A stretch of DNA of 64,000 bases from Lunularia cruciata. Lineage: Eukaryota > Streptophyta > Marchantiopsida > Lunulariales > Lunulariaceae. The stretch lies in contig OX419756.1 of the NCBI GenBank assembly GCA_948567375.1, forward strand, positions 23,414,552 to 23,478,551, given 5' to 3'. Shown here one piece after another: positions 52,791 to 64,000 of the stretch. The notes beneath the pieces are model-generated. The model was not told where the DNA came from and searched no databases. It worked only from the letters and a program-made list of their open reading frames with translations. The position numbers and the translations under genes are program-made. Positions within the stretch are counted from its first letter, which is position 1, and each line of letters begins with the position of its first letter.

Positions 52791-55718
52791 CTCAATTATT
52801 ACCAATCATCCTCTCACATAGTCTCTTGTTCTACCTTCAATGATTATTCTTCACCATTTTTTGAGTTCATTCTAATTTGCATTTGTCCTTGATTTTTTCT
52901 TCATTGGTTTATGAAAGCAAATTGACTTTTGAGAGTAAATGAAAATTCAATTGGTTGAACTTCATAAGATGATGTATTTATACATATCAATAATTCATTT
53001 CATAAGTTTGGCATGCATTAGTGGTAAAACATTGATGTTCTTGCATGTGTGACCTGCCATAAGGGTTGATTGTTACCAAAATTAGTTATCTTGCTCGTGT
53101 GACTGCAAACATGGATGATAAATTAAGCCAATGGTTGATGTGGTAAATTGTATTGGGTCACATAGAGATCTATTAGTCCCACTCCAATGGTCTTGGATTA
53201 GTCCTACTTTGATGGCATGAAGACTTCACACATTAATTGGATCCATATCTATGATCTTTTCTTGTTATTGGAGAAAACCAATGAATCATATATGCAAACT
53301 CCATTCTATTCTAAGTGCTTAATAAATTCCTAAGAAAAGAGAAAAATATCTGCCAAAGGAGAGGCAAGGTGGGCTACCACATGTTGGTTTGACTTGACTT
53401 AAGAGTGAGCTTTTATAATAAAAAAGCAACAAAATATAAGTAACTTTTTAATCAAAAAATGTTATAAATTTGTATTATTTTAGTATTATATCTAACTAGT
53501 TTCAAAAGATGTACTTTCTTAAATCCAAACACAAAAATCTATATATTCAATATCTAAAACCAAAACATCAAATTTTGTAAAGTCAAATGTCCAACTTTCT
53601 AGTTCAGATGTCAATCTATTTGGTCTCATATGTTTGTTTCTATGAACTCAATTGTAAAATTCTAGATTCCAAAAATTTAAGACCATAAATTAAGAAATAT
53701 ATAATATGATATATTATATATTGGGAGAAATTGAACTAGATTGAGAGAATGATGGGAATATGAATCTGGCCATGCTATGGAGCAAAACTTATTCATCAAT
53801 TTGGTAAGAAAAGTATGCATGAAAATTACACAAAATTTCATATGTTTCATCTAACATCTACCTACGTCCACAACTATACAAGATTTCATTCACTCAAAAG
53901 TATCAAAAGTAAAGATTGATTGACATCAATAATATACATATATAAACACATTTGCACTTGTCATCTTTGATCCACTATCTAATCCTAGACTGTTTACTAT
54001 CAATTGATGCATTTCACCTCAATAACATAACCATTCAAGACTCTCGTGATGTTGTGCCTTTTGGGAAACCTGATTTCATAGTTGTAGTTGTAGGAGTGAT
54101 TGGTCCCTTCAAAGATATTACTCCCTTTTAGTTTGCACATTCTAGGACACTACCCATAAGATATCATAGTATTGACGGTCTTGTATGACTTTAACTTTGC
54201 AAGAGATTGCGGATCATAGTACCTATGAATGCCTTGGCACTAGTGGTCATGAATTCAATTGGACAACAAGATAAAGAAATTCAGAGGCAAAGTGACAGTC
54301 ATTCCAAATGAACTATCAAGAATTCTTTGGTTTTAAATCTATAGAGAATGTGAGTTTTGGGTTGTTTATCTTTTTGTATTGTGCCAAGAGTGGTGACATT
54401 ACCCTCTGCCCAAGAGGTTAAATACAAAACAATAGATTGTAATCATGGTGACACTTTTATCTCATTTTAGTCATATTCAATTTCTATTCTTGTGGGCTAG
54501 ACTTGCTTTTTACCATAATATTACAAAATGAGATGACACTATATCACTACTCTCTCCCCATAGAAATCCATATATCTTAGTATTGAAACCTCACAATTTT
54601 TCCTATGTATATGTTGTCCATGATTATCGTATGTAAAATGATATAGAATTCTCTTTTTATACATTGATAGATCCTAAAATGATGGTAAACAAATCTATTA
54701 CATATGAAATAAATTAGAAAACTTGACAAGGATTCAAATTCAATTAAGATTGTGATAAAAGATTCATGTTATGGTTAAACATTGTTTGTAAGGAGTGAAA
54801 AAATAACACTATATACTTCCATGAAAATGATAGAATTGTCAAAAATTATATATTTATTTTATTTGAAGATAAGAAAAAACCATGGTTGTTCTAGGTAGTT
54901 TATTATTTTTTGCAACTATGAAATGATTGAAATGTTATATGATCCAAAATATTCTTACTTTTATCATATACTTCTTCTTTCTTGGTACTTTAGTAGATTG
55001 AGGATAGTCTTATAGTTTCTTTCTAGTATAATTCATCATTAGATTTATCATTTTTGGAAATTAAAATAAGAGTTTGTGCCTCATTTCTATATAATATATA
55101 CTTTTTTCAATTATTGAACAATGAATGTACTTAGATTGGTGCTTTTCTTGTTCTTCATGATAATATGTGGTTATATTTAGTCCTTACAACATATATTTCA
55201 ATCAATCTTTTAGTTTTTCTTGAATAAGGTTGGATATCTGAACAATATCTCTATTTAAGTATATATGAATTGTATTGTTATATTGTTGAAGGAATAGTTG
55301 CAATTGCTTTTTGGTATTCATTAAATCATCCCTTCATTATTATTATTTATAAAAAATTTAGGTAGAAAAAATAATTCTCCTTATACCATAAATATATATC
55401 ATATGGTTGGGATATATTTTATATTAAGCCTTTTGATTCTACATTGTGTGTAAAAAGTTATTGATTATGAGTAATCAAACTATTCATTAAAATTGTACAT
55501 ACATTTGAAAACTTCCTCCTTGACAATATAAATTTGACTTATAATTATGAGATATGTAACCTCTCATATTGAACAATAGACCTTTTAAATATTGAAATTC
55601 TTCTATGTTAGATTGAATATTTGAGTTATTTGAGTATATTTGACATCTTTCATTTGGACATTTGAGTTTCCATAATTGTTGATTGGATATAAATACCTAA
55701 CATGTATTATAAGATGTT

Positions 55719-55720
<2 letters not shown>
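52791..55720. other. AT-rich intergenic stretch, no gene recognised
   Basis: No credible ORF. A block at 54380-54465 reappears inverted at 58330-58445 (a shared 'gcccaagaggttaaata' core), so a degraded repeat is present. Confidence 0.5.
54380..54465 (+). repeat. Degenerate inverted repeat, left arm
   Basis: Aligns with the reverse complement of 58330-58445: 'gtgacattac', a gap, 'gcccaagaggttaaata', and 'gtgacactt' in the same order. Possibly two relics of one unknown repeat. Confidence 0.5.

Positions 55721-55803
<83 letters not shown>
55721..55803. repeat. (TA)n microsatellite, ~83 bp
   Basis: Uninterrupted TA dinucleotides. The ORF read across it is an artefact. Confidence 0.98.
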
Positions 55804-55809
<6 letters not shown>

Positions 55810-55857
55810 CATATGATTTTACTAACTACATATAATTAGTTTATATACATGATACCT

Positions 55858-56020
55858 ATTACCTGGGATCAATTGAGCTTTTTGGGAGCCACCTTCATTA
55901 CAACCTTAGCTAACGCAATACTTGTCGTAGGAGACACTGTAGTAACTTGGCTGTGGGGTGGCTTATCTCTAGATAATGCTACCTTAAATCTTTTTTAGCC
56001 TACATTAATTTATTTTTTGA
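55858..56020 (+). pseudogene. cob: Nuclear copy of mitochondrial cob (cytochrome b) fragment
   Basis: Translation from 55858 gives '[19 protein letters not shown]', then '[13 protein letters not shown]' and 'LDNATLN', matching the conserved central part of plant mitochondrial cytochrome b, where the highly conserved W-G-A-T ... P-x-V-G-D ... TWLWGGFSVDNATLNRFF order is known. After 'NATLN' a small deletion shifts frame; 'FFSLH' continues in another frame, then a stop, and similarity fades by about 56020. It is short, diverged and without neighbours, so it is an old mitochondrial insertion. Confidence 0.85.
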
Positions 56021-56493
56021 CTAAAAAAATATTATGATAAAAAACCTTTGGAATTGCTTAGTTAATATAGTTTTTATATAGCAATATAAATAATAAAAAT
56101 ATGGTTTTAAATTATAAAAATAAAATAAATAGAGGCTTTTCAATCAAATATTAAAAATAGGATTTTATTATATAAGACAATAATAGACCAAAAAATAGAA
56201 GATAATTCTATTGTAGATGCCAAATGCACTGAATGTAGAGAAGTCAACTAATTCCATTTTTTAATATACATATACTATATTAGATTAATTTAGCATTTTG
56301 AATTTGGTCAATATCTCAAATATTTGAAAAAAATTGAATTCTAGTATTTAGTATTTAGCTAAGCTAAAACTTAAAATAGTCTTAGAACCACATAAATTGA
56401 TGCTTATAAATCTATAAATCTAATAGAATATTTATTCAATAGATCTTAGATGCTATATAGTTAACATAAGACTAATAATAAACTACAATATTG

Positions 56494-56495
<2 letters not shown>

Positions 56496-56525
<30 letters not shown>
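56496..56525. repeat. (TA)n microsatellite, ~30 bp
   Basis: TA dinucleotide run. Confidence 0.9.
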
Positions 56526-56528
<3 letters not shown>

Positions 56529-58094
56529 CTTAATGCAACTATGGATCATCTTAATTATCTAAAATAACATGCATTTTCTAAATAATAAAAATATAGTATT
56601 ATATATATAGCTTGAATTCTAAACTCTCAACTCTATGTCTAATACCAAGCATCAATGACAAAAAAAAGTAATTCAACAAGTCTAAGATGTTACATATATA
56701 GACATAGACTAATAGTAAACTATAATATTGAACCATATTTTACTTAAAATATTGTACATCATCTAAATCATTAAAAATGATATGAATATTGTATTTTGGG
56801 ATTTAAACTTCAACCTTCAATCCAGAATCCTCAACTCAAATTCTAATCCAAAACATGAAACAAAGGATTACCACATGGATTGAGATACATGAAAAATTCA
56901 TAATACTTACCAAACTAAGAAAAATTATAAGACTATTTAGAAAATTAGTCCGTAGAACTTATATCTATACCTTAAGATATAGATATTATCCAGATTAGTC
57001 TTAGAAGTCTCAAAATAAAATAACAAAATGGTTATGTCACTTGTTTTTGAATACAATCAATGTGGAAGATGCTTGCTAAACTTGAAATGTGAAGTTAATG
57101 CAACCATTACAACACATGATTTGATTAGAAAAGTAGAAAAAATAGAACAATTGATATGGATTCAAAATCTAGATGTCTATGTCAATATCTAGTTATGGTG
57201 TCTTTAATAGTGCACTATTTTCTCTTCAATGAAATTTGATTGTAGAAATTTTTTGCATATTGTTTTTGATATTTGTTTACATCTTTTGTTAGAAAATCAA
57301 AAGCAAACATTTTTGCATAATCCTCATGCAGATTTCTTTCATATGCACTCTGCTTTAGAACCCAAAAATAAGTGCATGATGTAGCAAAAACCCATTGCTA
57401 TAATCACGTTTTAATACCTTAGGTCTTGTTACCATATTTTATTCTTGTTGGTCAAACAAATATCATATTAGTATGCATTACCTTATTCTCTTGCTCTTTT
57501 TTATCCATCATTTAGCTTGTACTTGTTGTAGTTTAGAGATGTTTATTCTACAGAAAACATTCCTAAAGATTTTACCAACTGTATGCTATTGAGAATACTC
57601 TACTCCTCTCTATCTAGTTACAAGTGTTGACCATCTTGGGTAACTATTACTAGTATAAACTTATCATAAGGTTTATCTTCAAGGAATCCAACATAAATCT
57701 TATGCTTGTACTCTAATTATACATGCAACTCTTGAGCTAGACATCTTGCTCTTCCTTAATTTTTTGTTTGCATTGAGTATTCTTTGGACATTTGTACTCT
57801 GTTCTATGGTTTATTCTTGGCCAAAACCTACTTTTGAGGTTTAGTCATGATGATTATCCTAATTTTTTGATTTTTATCTTCTTAACATTCTCCAAATAAT
57901 TAACTGGAGTAAATATCTTAATAGACCAAACCATCAATATTGTGTACAAGTTTCTACAAGTACTTGATGTATAGATAAATTATGGAACTGTCTCACATCC
58001 TTAACATGAGAGGTTCCAAATAACTCTAAGTAAAAATTCTTGATTAATAAAAGGAATTTTACTTTTCTCAATTCCACCATCTCATTGCCAAATG
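56526..58094. other. AT-rich intergenic stretch, nothing recognised
   Basis: No ORF, RNA gene or element end recognised. Confidence 0.5.
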
Positions 58095-58232
58095 AACCTT
58101 GCATTCTTCTTGTAAATCTTATGTTTAAAATATACCTTACTTGGTATATTCAAAGTTCATCTTCAACCTTCCATTCTTGTTGTACATCTTATGTTTATAA
58201 TATACCTTACTTGGTATATTCAAAGTTCATCT
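58095..58232. repeat. 70-bp tandem duplication
   Basis: Units 58095-58164 and 58165-58232 share 'aatataccttacttggtata' in register at exactly 70 bp. Confidence 0.88.
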
Positions 58233-58329
58233 AACACAGGGAACAAAAAAATTAGAACTAAAGTATATAATGACTCTATGTCAACCAAATGATAGTAAAA
58301 TTAATAAGAATAGGTTGTTTGTTCAAGGA

Positions 58330-58445
58330 TAGAAGTAAGAAATGATTAGAAGTGAAGTGAAGTGTCACTATGCTGCAATATATTGAGTATTTCTATTTAA
58401 CCTCTTGGGCAAGAACCACCCCCAAAAGAGTGTAATGTCACCTCT
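58330..58445 (-). repeat. Degenerate inverted repeat, right arm
   Basis: Reverse-complement partner of 54380-54465, with a short insert of G-rich bases between the shared blocks. Confidence 0.5.
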
Positions 58446-58899
58446 TATGGTCCATTATGGAAAAGGGAAAACTAAAGATCACTTCCATTACAAGTAGATT
58501 CCAAATTAATTATGAAGGTGATGATTCACTTCACCTTAAAGACCCTTTCACTTCAAAGGTTATGAACTACACTTCTCCAAAGGCACAACTCCAAAGGTGT
58601 CTTTGCATTGCAAAATATTTTTTTTTCTTTCAATTCCTTGGTACTCTTAATGCTCCAAATCAAATATGACTCCTCACTACATTGATTTGCACCTTCAAAT
58701 CCCTTAGATTTCATAAATTTGGATCAAGCACAAATGTTTTTCCATACATCTTACCACTTGTGATCCTATTGCAAAATTCCTCACCTCTACTCAACACATA
58801 CATTCCCAACACTCAAAATGAAACAACATAGTGACAAAGAACTTAGAGTAATTTTACTAAATTTGATTAACATGAAAGAAAAAGTTGAAGCCAAATCAC

Positions 58900-59530
58900 A
58901 TTGGGCCAAAGCCTTAAGTTCATTTATGCTTTATCCCAAAGGGATCTAATGGTTAAGTGGATTTTTGGAAATCTTATAGCTCTAGATTATGAAAAATTGT
59001 TTAGAATCCTAAGCAAGCAATTACTCCTTCTTCATAGGTCTTCCCTTCTAAGTTTTAGATCTACAAAGTAAGTTTGTGTAATTTTGCTTTTTGTTGCTCT
59101 CGCTTGTCCTTCTTCTTCTAACATGCCTACCAAGTGATCTTTGGCCTTCTCTAGTTGCTTGATGGCCATTTGCTTCTCTTCCTTTGAGTATTTGTTCAAA
59201 ATCTTCACTTCTTCCATTTACCTTCTCCAACATTTGAGATCAATCATAATCCTCTTCTTCTCTTTCCTTCTTCAACTCTTTGGCTAGGTGCTCTAATTGG
59301 GCTACCACCTCCTTGTGATACAACATATGTATGTAGCTCCCAAGTTATTACTTAGATTTTGGCAGTTTTGATTTAATCCAAATAATCACTACTTCTTTGT
59401 GTTGAGCTTTCAATTGGTCTTTGTACACGAGTTGCTTCTGATTCTATTTGAGTCAAAGTGCTATCAATTCCTCTTGCATCCTTCTTGATTTCCTCTTCTG
59501 CAAAATTTTGTTATATCTATATTGCTTGCT
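58900..59530 (-). pseudogene. Possible coiled-coil relic of a B-type LTR protein
   Basis: Minus-strand reading shows Lys/Glu/Leu-rich coiled-coil stretches ('QLEHLAKELKKEREEED', 'EEKQMAIKQLEKAKDHL') in the order expected for the second half of the LTR protein. No specific motif clinches the match; any coiled-coil gene relic would look similar. Confidence 0.35.
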
Positions 59531-59554
59531 TAGGATTCTAATACTATTTTTAGA

Positions 59555-60600
59555 ATCAACCACTAAAGTAGTTGATGGAGTCTTATAAGCTTTAAGGGAA
59601 GATTCCATGATAGGCTTTAAGTTTACAAGAGTATGATTTTATGGTTTTTCACAAACTTAGAGTCATGATGTATATGGGTTGAGTAGAAACTCATGTACCA
59701 ATATACATGATTAGACAACAACATATTTGCATAGTAAGATAGAAAAGGAGATGGTACTAGGTTGGCATGCATTTGCTTTTTTACGTATGTTGATGAGGGC
59801 TCTAGTGGTATATCTATCAATAAAAAGAAGAAGAATTGTTGAGGTCTATGATATAAAGAGTGGAGATATTTGTATACATCATCAAATATTTGTGATGATG
59901 TATTGGTGATAGACTATCTTTGCACTAGGATTATGGGTGGCACAATTAGTACCAAGGAGAAAGATTATGTCCTTCAACAAGCAAAGTGGTTCAAATTGGA
60001 AGTCAAACATCTTTTGTGAGTATGGAAGGATGGTAGAATGCAAGTAGTATCCCTTATATCTTAAAGGACACAATTGGAACAATATGCTCATGAAGAGCTA
60101 TGACATTTTGGAATGAAGTGTACATATAACTTACTTCAAACTCATTATTAGTGGTGCAATATGCAAACCAATGTGCAATAACTTGTTTCCAAATGTATAG
60201 TTTGTGGTTGAGTTAAAGCATCATTTAATGCTACTACACTATAATTATACCCATTATCATTAAATTTTGGACTTTTTTGGAATTTTACCATTGATTCTAA
60301 GACAACATTAATATGTTCTGGTTATGGTAGAGCACTTCTCCAAGTGGATTGAGTTAGTGGTACTTCTAGAAAAATCCAATGAAAGGACAACTTACTTGTT
60401 CTTGGATTGGATTCTTAGTTGTCTTGGTGCTAAAGCTAAGGTCTTGATTGATCAAGATATAGATTTCTTGGGGAGAATTTCAGGTCTTGTGTGACAAGGC
60501 CTTGATTGATCACCATACTACATCTTGAAATCACCCTAAAGTAGATGGTTTAGCAAAGAGTGTAATTCAAATGGTGAAAAAGAGTATAGTAAGTATAGTT
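59555..60600 (+). mobile_element. C4: old family-C relic, RNase H to integrase
   Basis: Aligns at DNA level with C1 46500-46690 and then 47386-48260: the RNase H end, 'gggttgagtagaaac', the linker, the HHCC region and the DDE core to about 'gatggtttagcaaagag'. It lacks the solo A LTR found in C1, so it shows the empty site. Heavily mutated. Confidence 0.75.
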
Positions 60601-60699
60601 TGAAGAAAAGTTCTTGTAGTAAATAATAAATTGCTTTGCACCATCCTTGCAAATAAGTGTGATTTGATCAGAAACAATGAATTTTGCAAAAATGTGTGC

Positions 60700-60780
60700 A
60701 CCACACTTGCTGGTTGAATCAATAGCTCATAGCCAACCAAGGTAATTAGAGATTTTCATCTCCCAAGTGATTTTCCTTAG
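60700..60780 (-). mobile_element. Inverted fragment of family-C integrase
   Basis: About 80 bp match C1 48285-48345 on the opposite strand ('ccaaccaaggtaatt' block). It directly follows C4 in element order but is inverted, implying a rearrangement at about 60600-60700. Confidence 0.65.
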
Positions 60781-61360
60781 TAAGAGTGGCACTCTCAATT
60801 GTATCACAAAAGAGTCATAATATCAAGACAAGAGTCCAAAGTGTATTGCACTCAAAATGAAGGAGAACAAAGCCAAAGTCACTCAAGCATGAGTGCCTTT
60901 GGGCCCAAAGGCATTAATATCTAAAAGTCATATAAAAATTTGAATGCATTGCCAACCAGGAAAGGAATTGCCACCAAGGGCTGTACATTCAAGAAGACTA
61001 TTAGCATTCCACTAGAAGTTTTGCATGTAAGAAAGTAATAATTAGTTTAGGTTGGAGCAGATGCAAGAAGGACAGGTTGTTGTACATCAAGGGCTTTGCA
61101 TGTGTGGAAGACAAGTGCACACTTACTCCACCCACAAAAGGACAAAAAATTAATTAGGAAAATTGACTATAAATTCAGGAGCTCATCAACCAATTCCACT
61201 TTTTTAAAGATCCTTGTGCCTTTGGAGTTGATAGAGTAGGATTTCCTTGACATTTTGCAAACATTTAGAGCACTCAACCTTCAGATTTGGGTAGCACTTG
61301 GAGTTGTATTTGGCACTTGGAGTAGTTCAGCCTTAGCACTCACCTTACCTCTACTCAAAC
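60781..61360. other. No gene recognised
   Basis: No ORF or element match. Confidence 0.5.
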
Positions 61361-62280
61361 ATGCAACATTGTATTGTCTCCTATAGGAAGGTCCATGAGG
61401 CTATTATTTGGGCACCTATAATGAACAAGTGGGCTATCCACTACATGATCAATGTTCCTCATAAAAAAAATTTGAGGTTCTTCCTTTGGAATAGAGAGTT
61501 GAGTGATTTTGTCATCATCCATGAGATGAAGAGCAAGAGAAGAAAGATATAAGGGGGATTGAGAAGGAAGTTATTTACAAGTAGATAGAAGAACATTGGC
61601 AAATGATATTTTTCCTAGTCATAGAAGTGGTATGAGCAATAATCCTAGATACTAATTTTGTTGATAGAAAATTAACAAAGGAAATCAAGACCTCTTTCAA
61701 TGCATAGAGATCAAAGGTAGAAGGTGGCCAATTACAAACACCTAGCTAAAAGTGAAGCAAATATTTTTGAAGCAAATATGAAATAATTGAACCCTAAGAA
61801 AATCACCTATCTAACCTATAGCTAGACAATATTCTTTGAATACATGTACTAAAGAGAAGCAATGAATTGGCATAGAAGTTTTACTAGCAAGTAAGGATAC
61901 TACACCAAAATTTCAAGGAAGACAAAGGTGCCATATACCTAGCCCCATTTGCTATCTATTTCTACATGGGAAAAATTTGCTAACAAAGAAAGAAAGGAGA
62001 AATTCCCAACCCATTTCCACTTGATATGATACTTCAACAACCAACCAAAAGGAAGAACTCTAATTAAGAAGTATTGTGATGCAAACACCACATATGCATT
62101 ATTGGGAAGCTTTGTACCAATGGAGGAAGAGATCATCTTTCCAAAAGATACCAAATGAAAGAAGGACACACCCAAGAAGTAGCCAAAATCAACAAAGAAA
62201 TTGTGGTCCATCAACACAAGCAATAGAAGTGTCATCATTGGAAGGAGAAGTAAAGGACATTAAGAAGAAGATGTAGGTGA
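61361..62280 (+). pseudogene. Relic of the B-type LTR protein
   Basis: The open piece 61361-61552 has 'IIWAPIMNKWAIHY', which matches the W-[SA]-P-x-M-x-x-W-A pattern of the relic at 52570-52755. Further on, 'NPKKITYL' ... 'TIFFEYMY' ... 'REAMNWHRSF' parallels B's 'KPEQTTYV' ... 'AVFFHKLF' ... 'GEPINWARCF', and 'IYLAPFAIYFYMG' parallels 'HYIVPFAAHFYLG'. Frames are broken. 62281-62820 may hold its linker remnants but nothing firm. Confidence 0.6.
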
Positions 62281-62820
62281 AAAAGAGCAAGAGCAAAGAT
62301 CCTTCACCTTGCAAGCATCCACATTAGAAGCAAGGAAGGAGGAGGAGCAATGGGAAGATTCACAGTCTACTCCAATCCCAAAAGATCAAGAAGTAGAGGA
62401 GTACACAACAAGACTTTAGATAGAGATGCAAGAAGAGATTGCACCACAAGATCATGCACATCTCAATCCCATTCAAGATGTTGGAGATAATAAAGAAGAG
62501 TAAGACCATGCTAAGTACTTGTGGAACAAATAACTTTGGCCCAAAGTGCAACATGATGCCAAAGTCCTACAAAGAAAAATGACCAAATCACAAACCATGC
62601 CAAAGAAGAAGAGGTGGATATAAAAATTGATGCCAAAGATCTTGCACCAAAAATATAGACCAACTTTGAGGAAGGGCTGATTTACTAGTACTTGTGAACA
62701 AGGGCACACACTTCATCATTCATTTAATAGTAGTATTATTGTATTTGATAGAGATTTTGTAACCCCAATTTGTTACCCCAATATAAGCCAAGTGTCCTCA
62801 CATTGTGGATTATACCGCAT

Positions 62821-64000
62821 TGTGACAACCCGACAAATATCACTTTTGCGGTAATCGGGTCAGTAGAGTTTGTTCCCGCAGAGATACTATCTAGAATTGG
62901 TCAAATACAAAGAAAAAAGTCACAATTGCAGTTCTTCTTGATGGCTTCTTTAATCTCTCAGGTAGAAACTACACCCAGAAGAGAGTAACAAGCTCACAAT
63001 CTTGACAACTTGTCATGAATACACACACACACACATAATCACAACATAGCAAATTATGTCCAAACAACTCTTGATTGTGATGATTCAGATTCTCCCGAAG
63101 ACGGCACTTCATTGCGAAGACCAATTTCACCTAAGAATTGTGTTCCACCCCCCCATTGAAGGCACAACTTCCTCAATAAAAATTGCTTCACATCAACTTT
63201 GTACTGCACTCACAAATGCAAAATACTACTAACACTACAATTCCTCTCAGATCTATCAAGGCATTGCTCCGATGCACTTCACTCAAGATCAAACACACAG
63301 AATGAAGATCAAGGCTGTAGATTCCAACATCCACAAACACACTGACTTGCTCTTTGGAATTCTCCACACACTCACAAACACAAACATGAAATTGACAATC
63401 AGAATTAAGCTTAAGCGACGAGTACTAAGAACATCACTTCGCTTTATCTATCTTCAGAAATTTGAATACTGAATAACATCGTGTTGTGAATGCTCCACTT
63501 AAATACTAAAGCAAATGGCAGACTCGCCTACCTAGGCACCGCTTCCTAACATCCTTTCCTACCTGTAGATCCTAAGGGACAATCTATCTCTTCATATCTG
63601 CCTCTTCCTATCTCAAAATTAGTACTTACACCGATCCGATGTCTACCTCATCATCGGCTTCCAAACCCGATGATCTTCTTATTATTTCTCCTTCTTCGGG
63701 TATGGCTACATCTACCAAATCCTTCACTAATTCTACAACTTCTACACTACAATCTACAATTGAACTCATGGGTAATCCATCTACATCCTTAACTCTTGAC
63801 CACTCTTCTCTAATGTGTCAATCGTCAAGTCCGATGACACTTGTACTCCTATGTCTGCGACATCGGGTTTTGTATCTACTGTCACACTCTTCCAAATCTT
63901 CTCTAATTCTGAATTAACTAAATCTAGTCTAAGACTAACATTATTCTCTACCTCTAACATCTTCCAATCTACACGCTCTCTTAATCGAATCAGCAACGTG
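62821..64000 (-). repeat. B2: end part of a related B-type LTR, reverse strand
   Basis: Starts tgtgacaacc at 62821, the reverse complement of the B LTR end, and aligns with B 5977 back to about 4820. No PBS lies to its left, so it is a 3' LTR or solo LTR; it runs off the window. Includes a short CA run near 63014. Confidence 0.8.
63626..64000 (-). pseudogene. LTR-encoded protein, C-terminal part, in B2 LTR
   Basis: Minus-strand reading gives 'KMLEVENNVSLRLDLVN', then a segment parallel to B 'VDNIGVQMSSEL' ('VADIGVQVSSDL'), then a tail ending 'DDEVDIGSV' before TAA at 63628-63626. The distance from stop to LTR end (about 805 bp) matches B (796 bp). The protein end is therefore conserved in a diverged subfamily, evidence of past selection. 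Confidence 0.7.

Noticed and set aside
55603-55812. ORF rich in Ile/Tyr on the minus strand
   Set aside because: It is a translation of the (TA)n tract.
55858-56020. Chloroplast petB origin of the cytochrome-like fragment
   Set aside because: The '[11 protein letters not shown]' and 'LDNATLN' boxes belong to mitochondrial cytochrome b; petB differs here.
1-64000. Host protein-coding genes, tRNA, rRNA or CRISPR arrays
   Set aside because: None recognised by eye; all long frames belong to retroelements or their relics.

Overview
This window reads as nuclear DNA of a land plant with a large, repeat-dense genome. A gymnosperm-like genome is my guess, not something the sequence proves. No ordinary host gene was recognised. 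About 1-52.1 kb is a clean Russian-doll nest of Ty3/gypsy LTR retrotransposons, and about 52.1-64 kb is older AT-rich DNA with decayed relics, microsatellites and a mitochondrial cob fragment.

Three families build the nest; the names A, B and C are mine. Family C: copy C1 (+ strand, start lies left of the window) occupies 1-2237 and resumes at 42188-49806. It is split by a complete B element (2238-42187, 5-bp target duplication, 3.74-kb LTRs). B is split twice: its integrase by the A copy A1 (11318-19149), and its 3' LTR by C2, a reverse-strand C copy (20029-38443). C2 carries a solo A LTR (24281-24972) and a second full A copy, A2 (27244-35075). C1 also carries an inverted solo A LTR (46694-47385). 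C1 itself abuts an older reverse-strand C relic, C3 (49807-52130). Almost every boundary is confirmed by short target duplications: 4 bp for A and for C2, 5 bp for B.

The main discovery is family C. Its single long gag-pol frame encodes, in order: gag with two CCHC knuckles, aspartic protease, a C5-cytosine DNA methyltransferase domain of canonical (DNMT3-like) motif order, reverse transcriptase (YIDD), RNase H, DDE integrase, and a C-terminal C4HC3 PHD finger. The domain order is the same in C1 and C2. It is a retrotransposon that carried its own candidate methylation writer and chromatin reader; both copies here are pseudogenes. C also has unusual ends: the 3' end is X-core-X while the 5' end is core alone, a split-direct-repeat layout.

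Family B carries an approximately 800-codon reading frame inside its LTR, just downstream of a TATA box: a novel N-terminal domain, an acidic linker and a long coiled coil. The same protein is recognisable in three further relics. Family A copy A1 has LTRs that look identical by eye and an intact 1608-codon gag-pol, so it is very young and possibly active. It has three small leader ORFs, one with a zinc knuckle. A2 has near-identical LTRs but five disabling lesions.

All calls were made by reading the sequence and translations without database searches.
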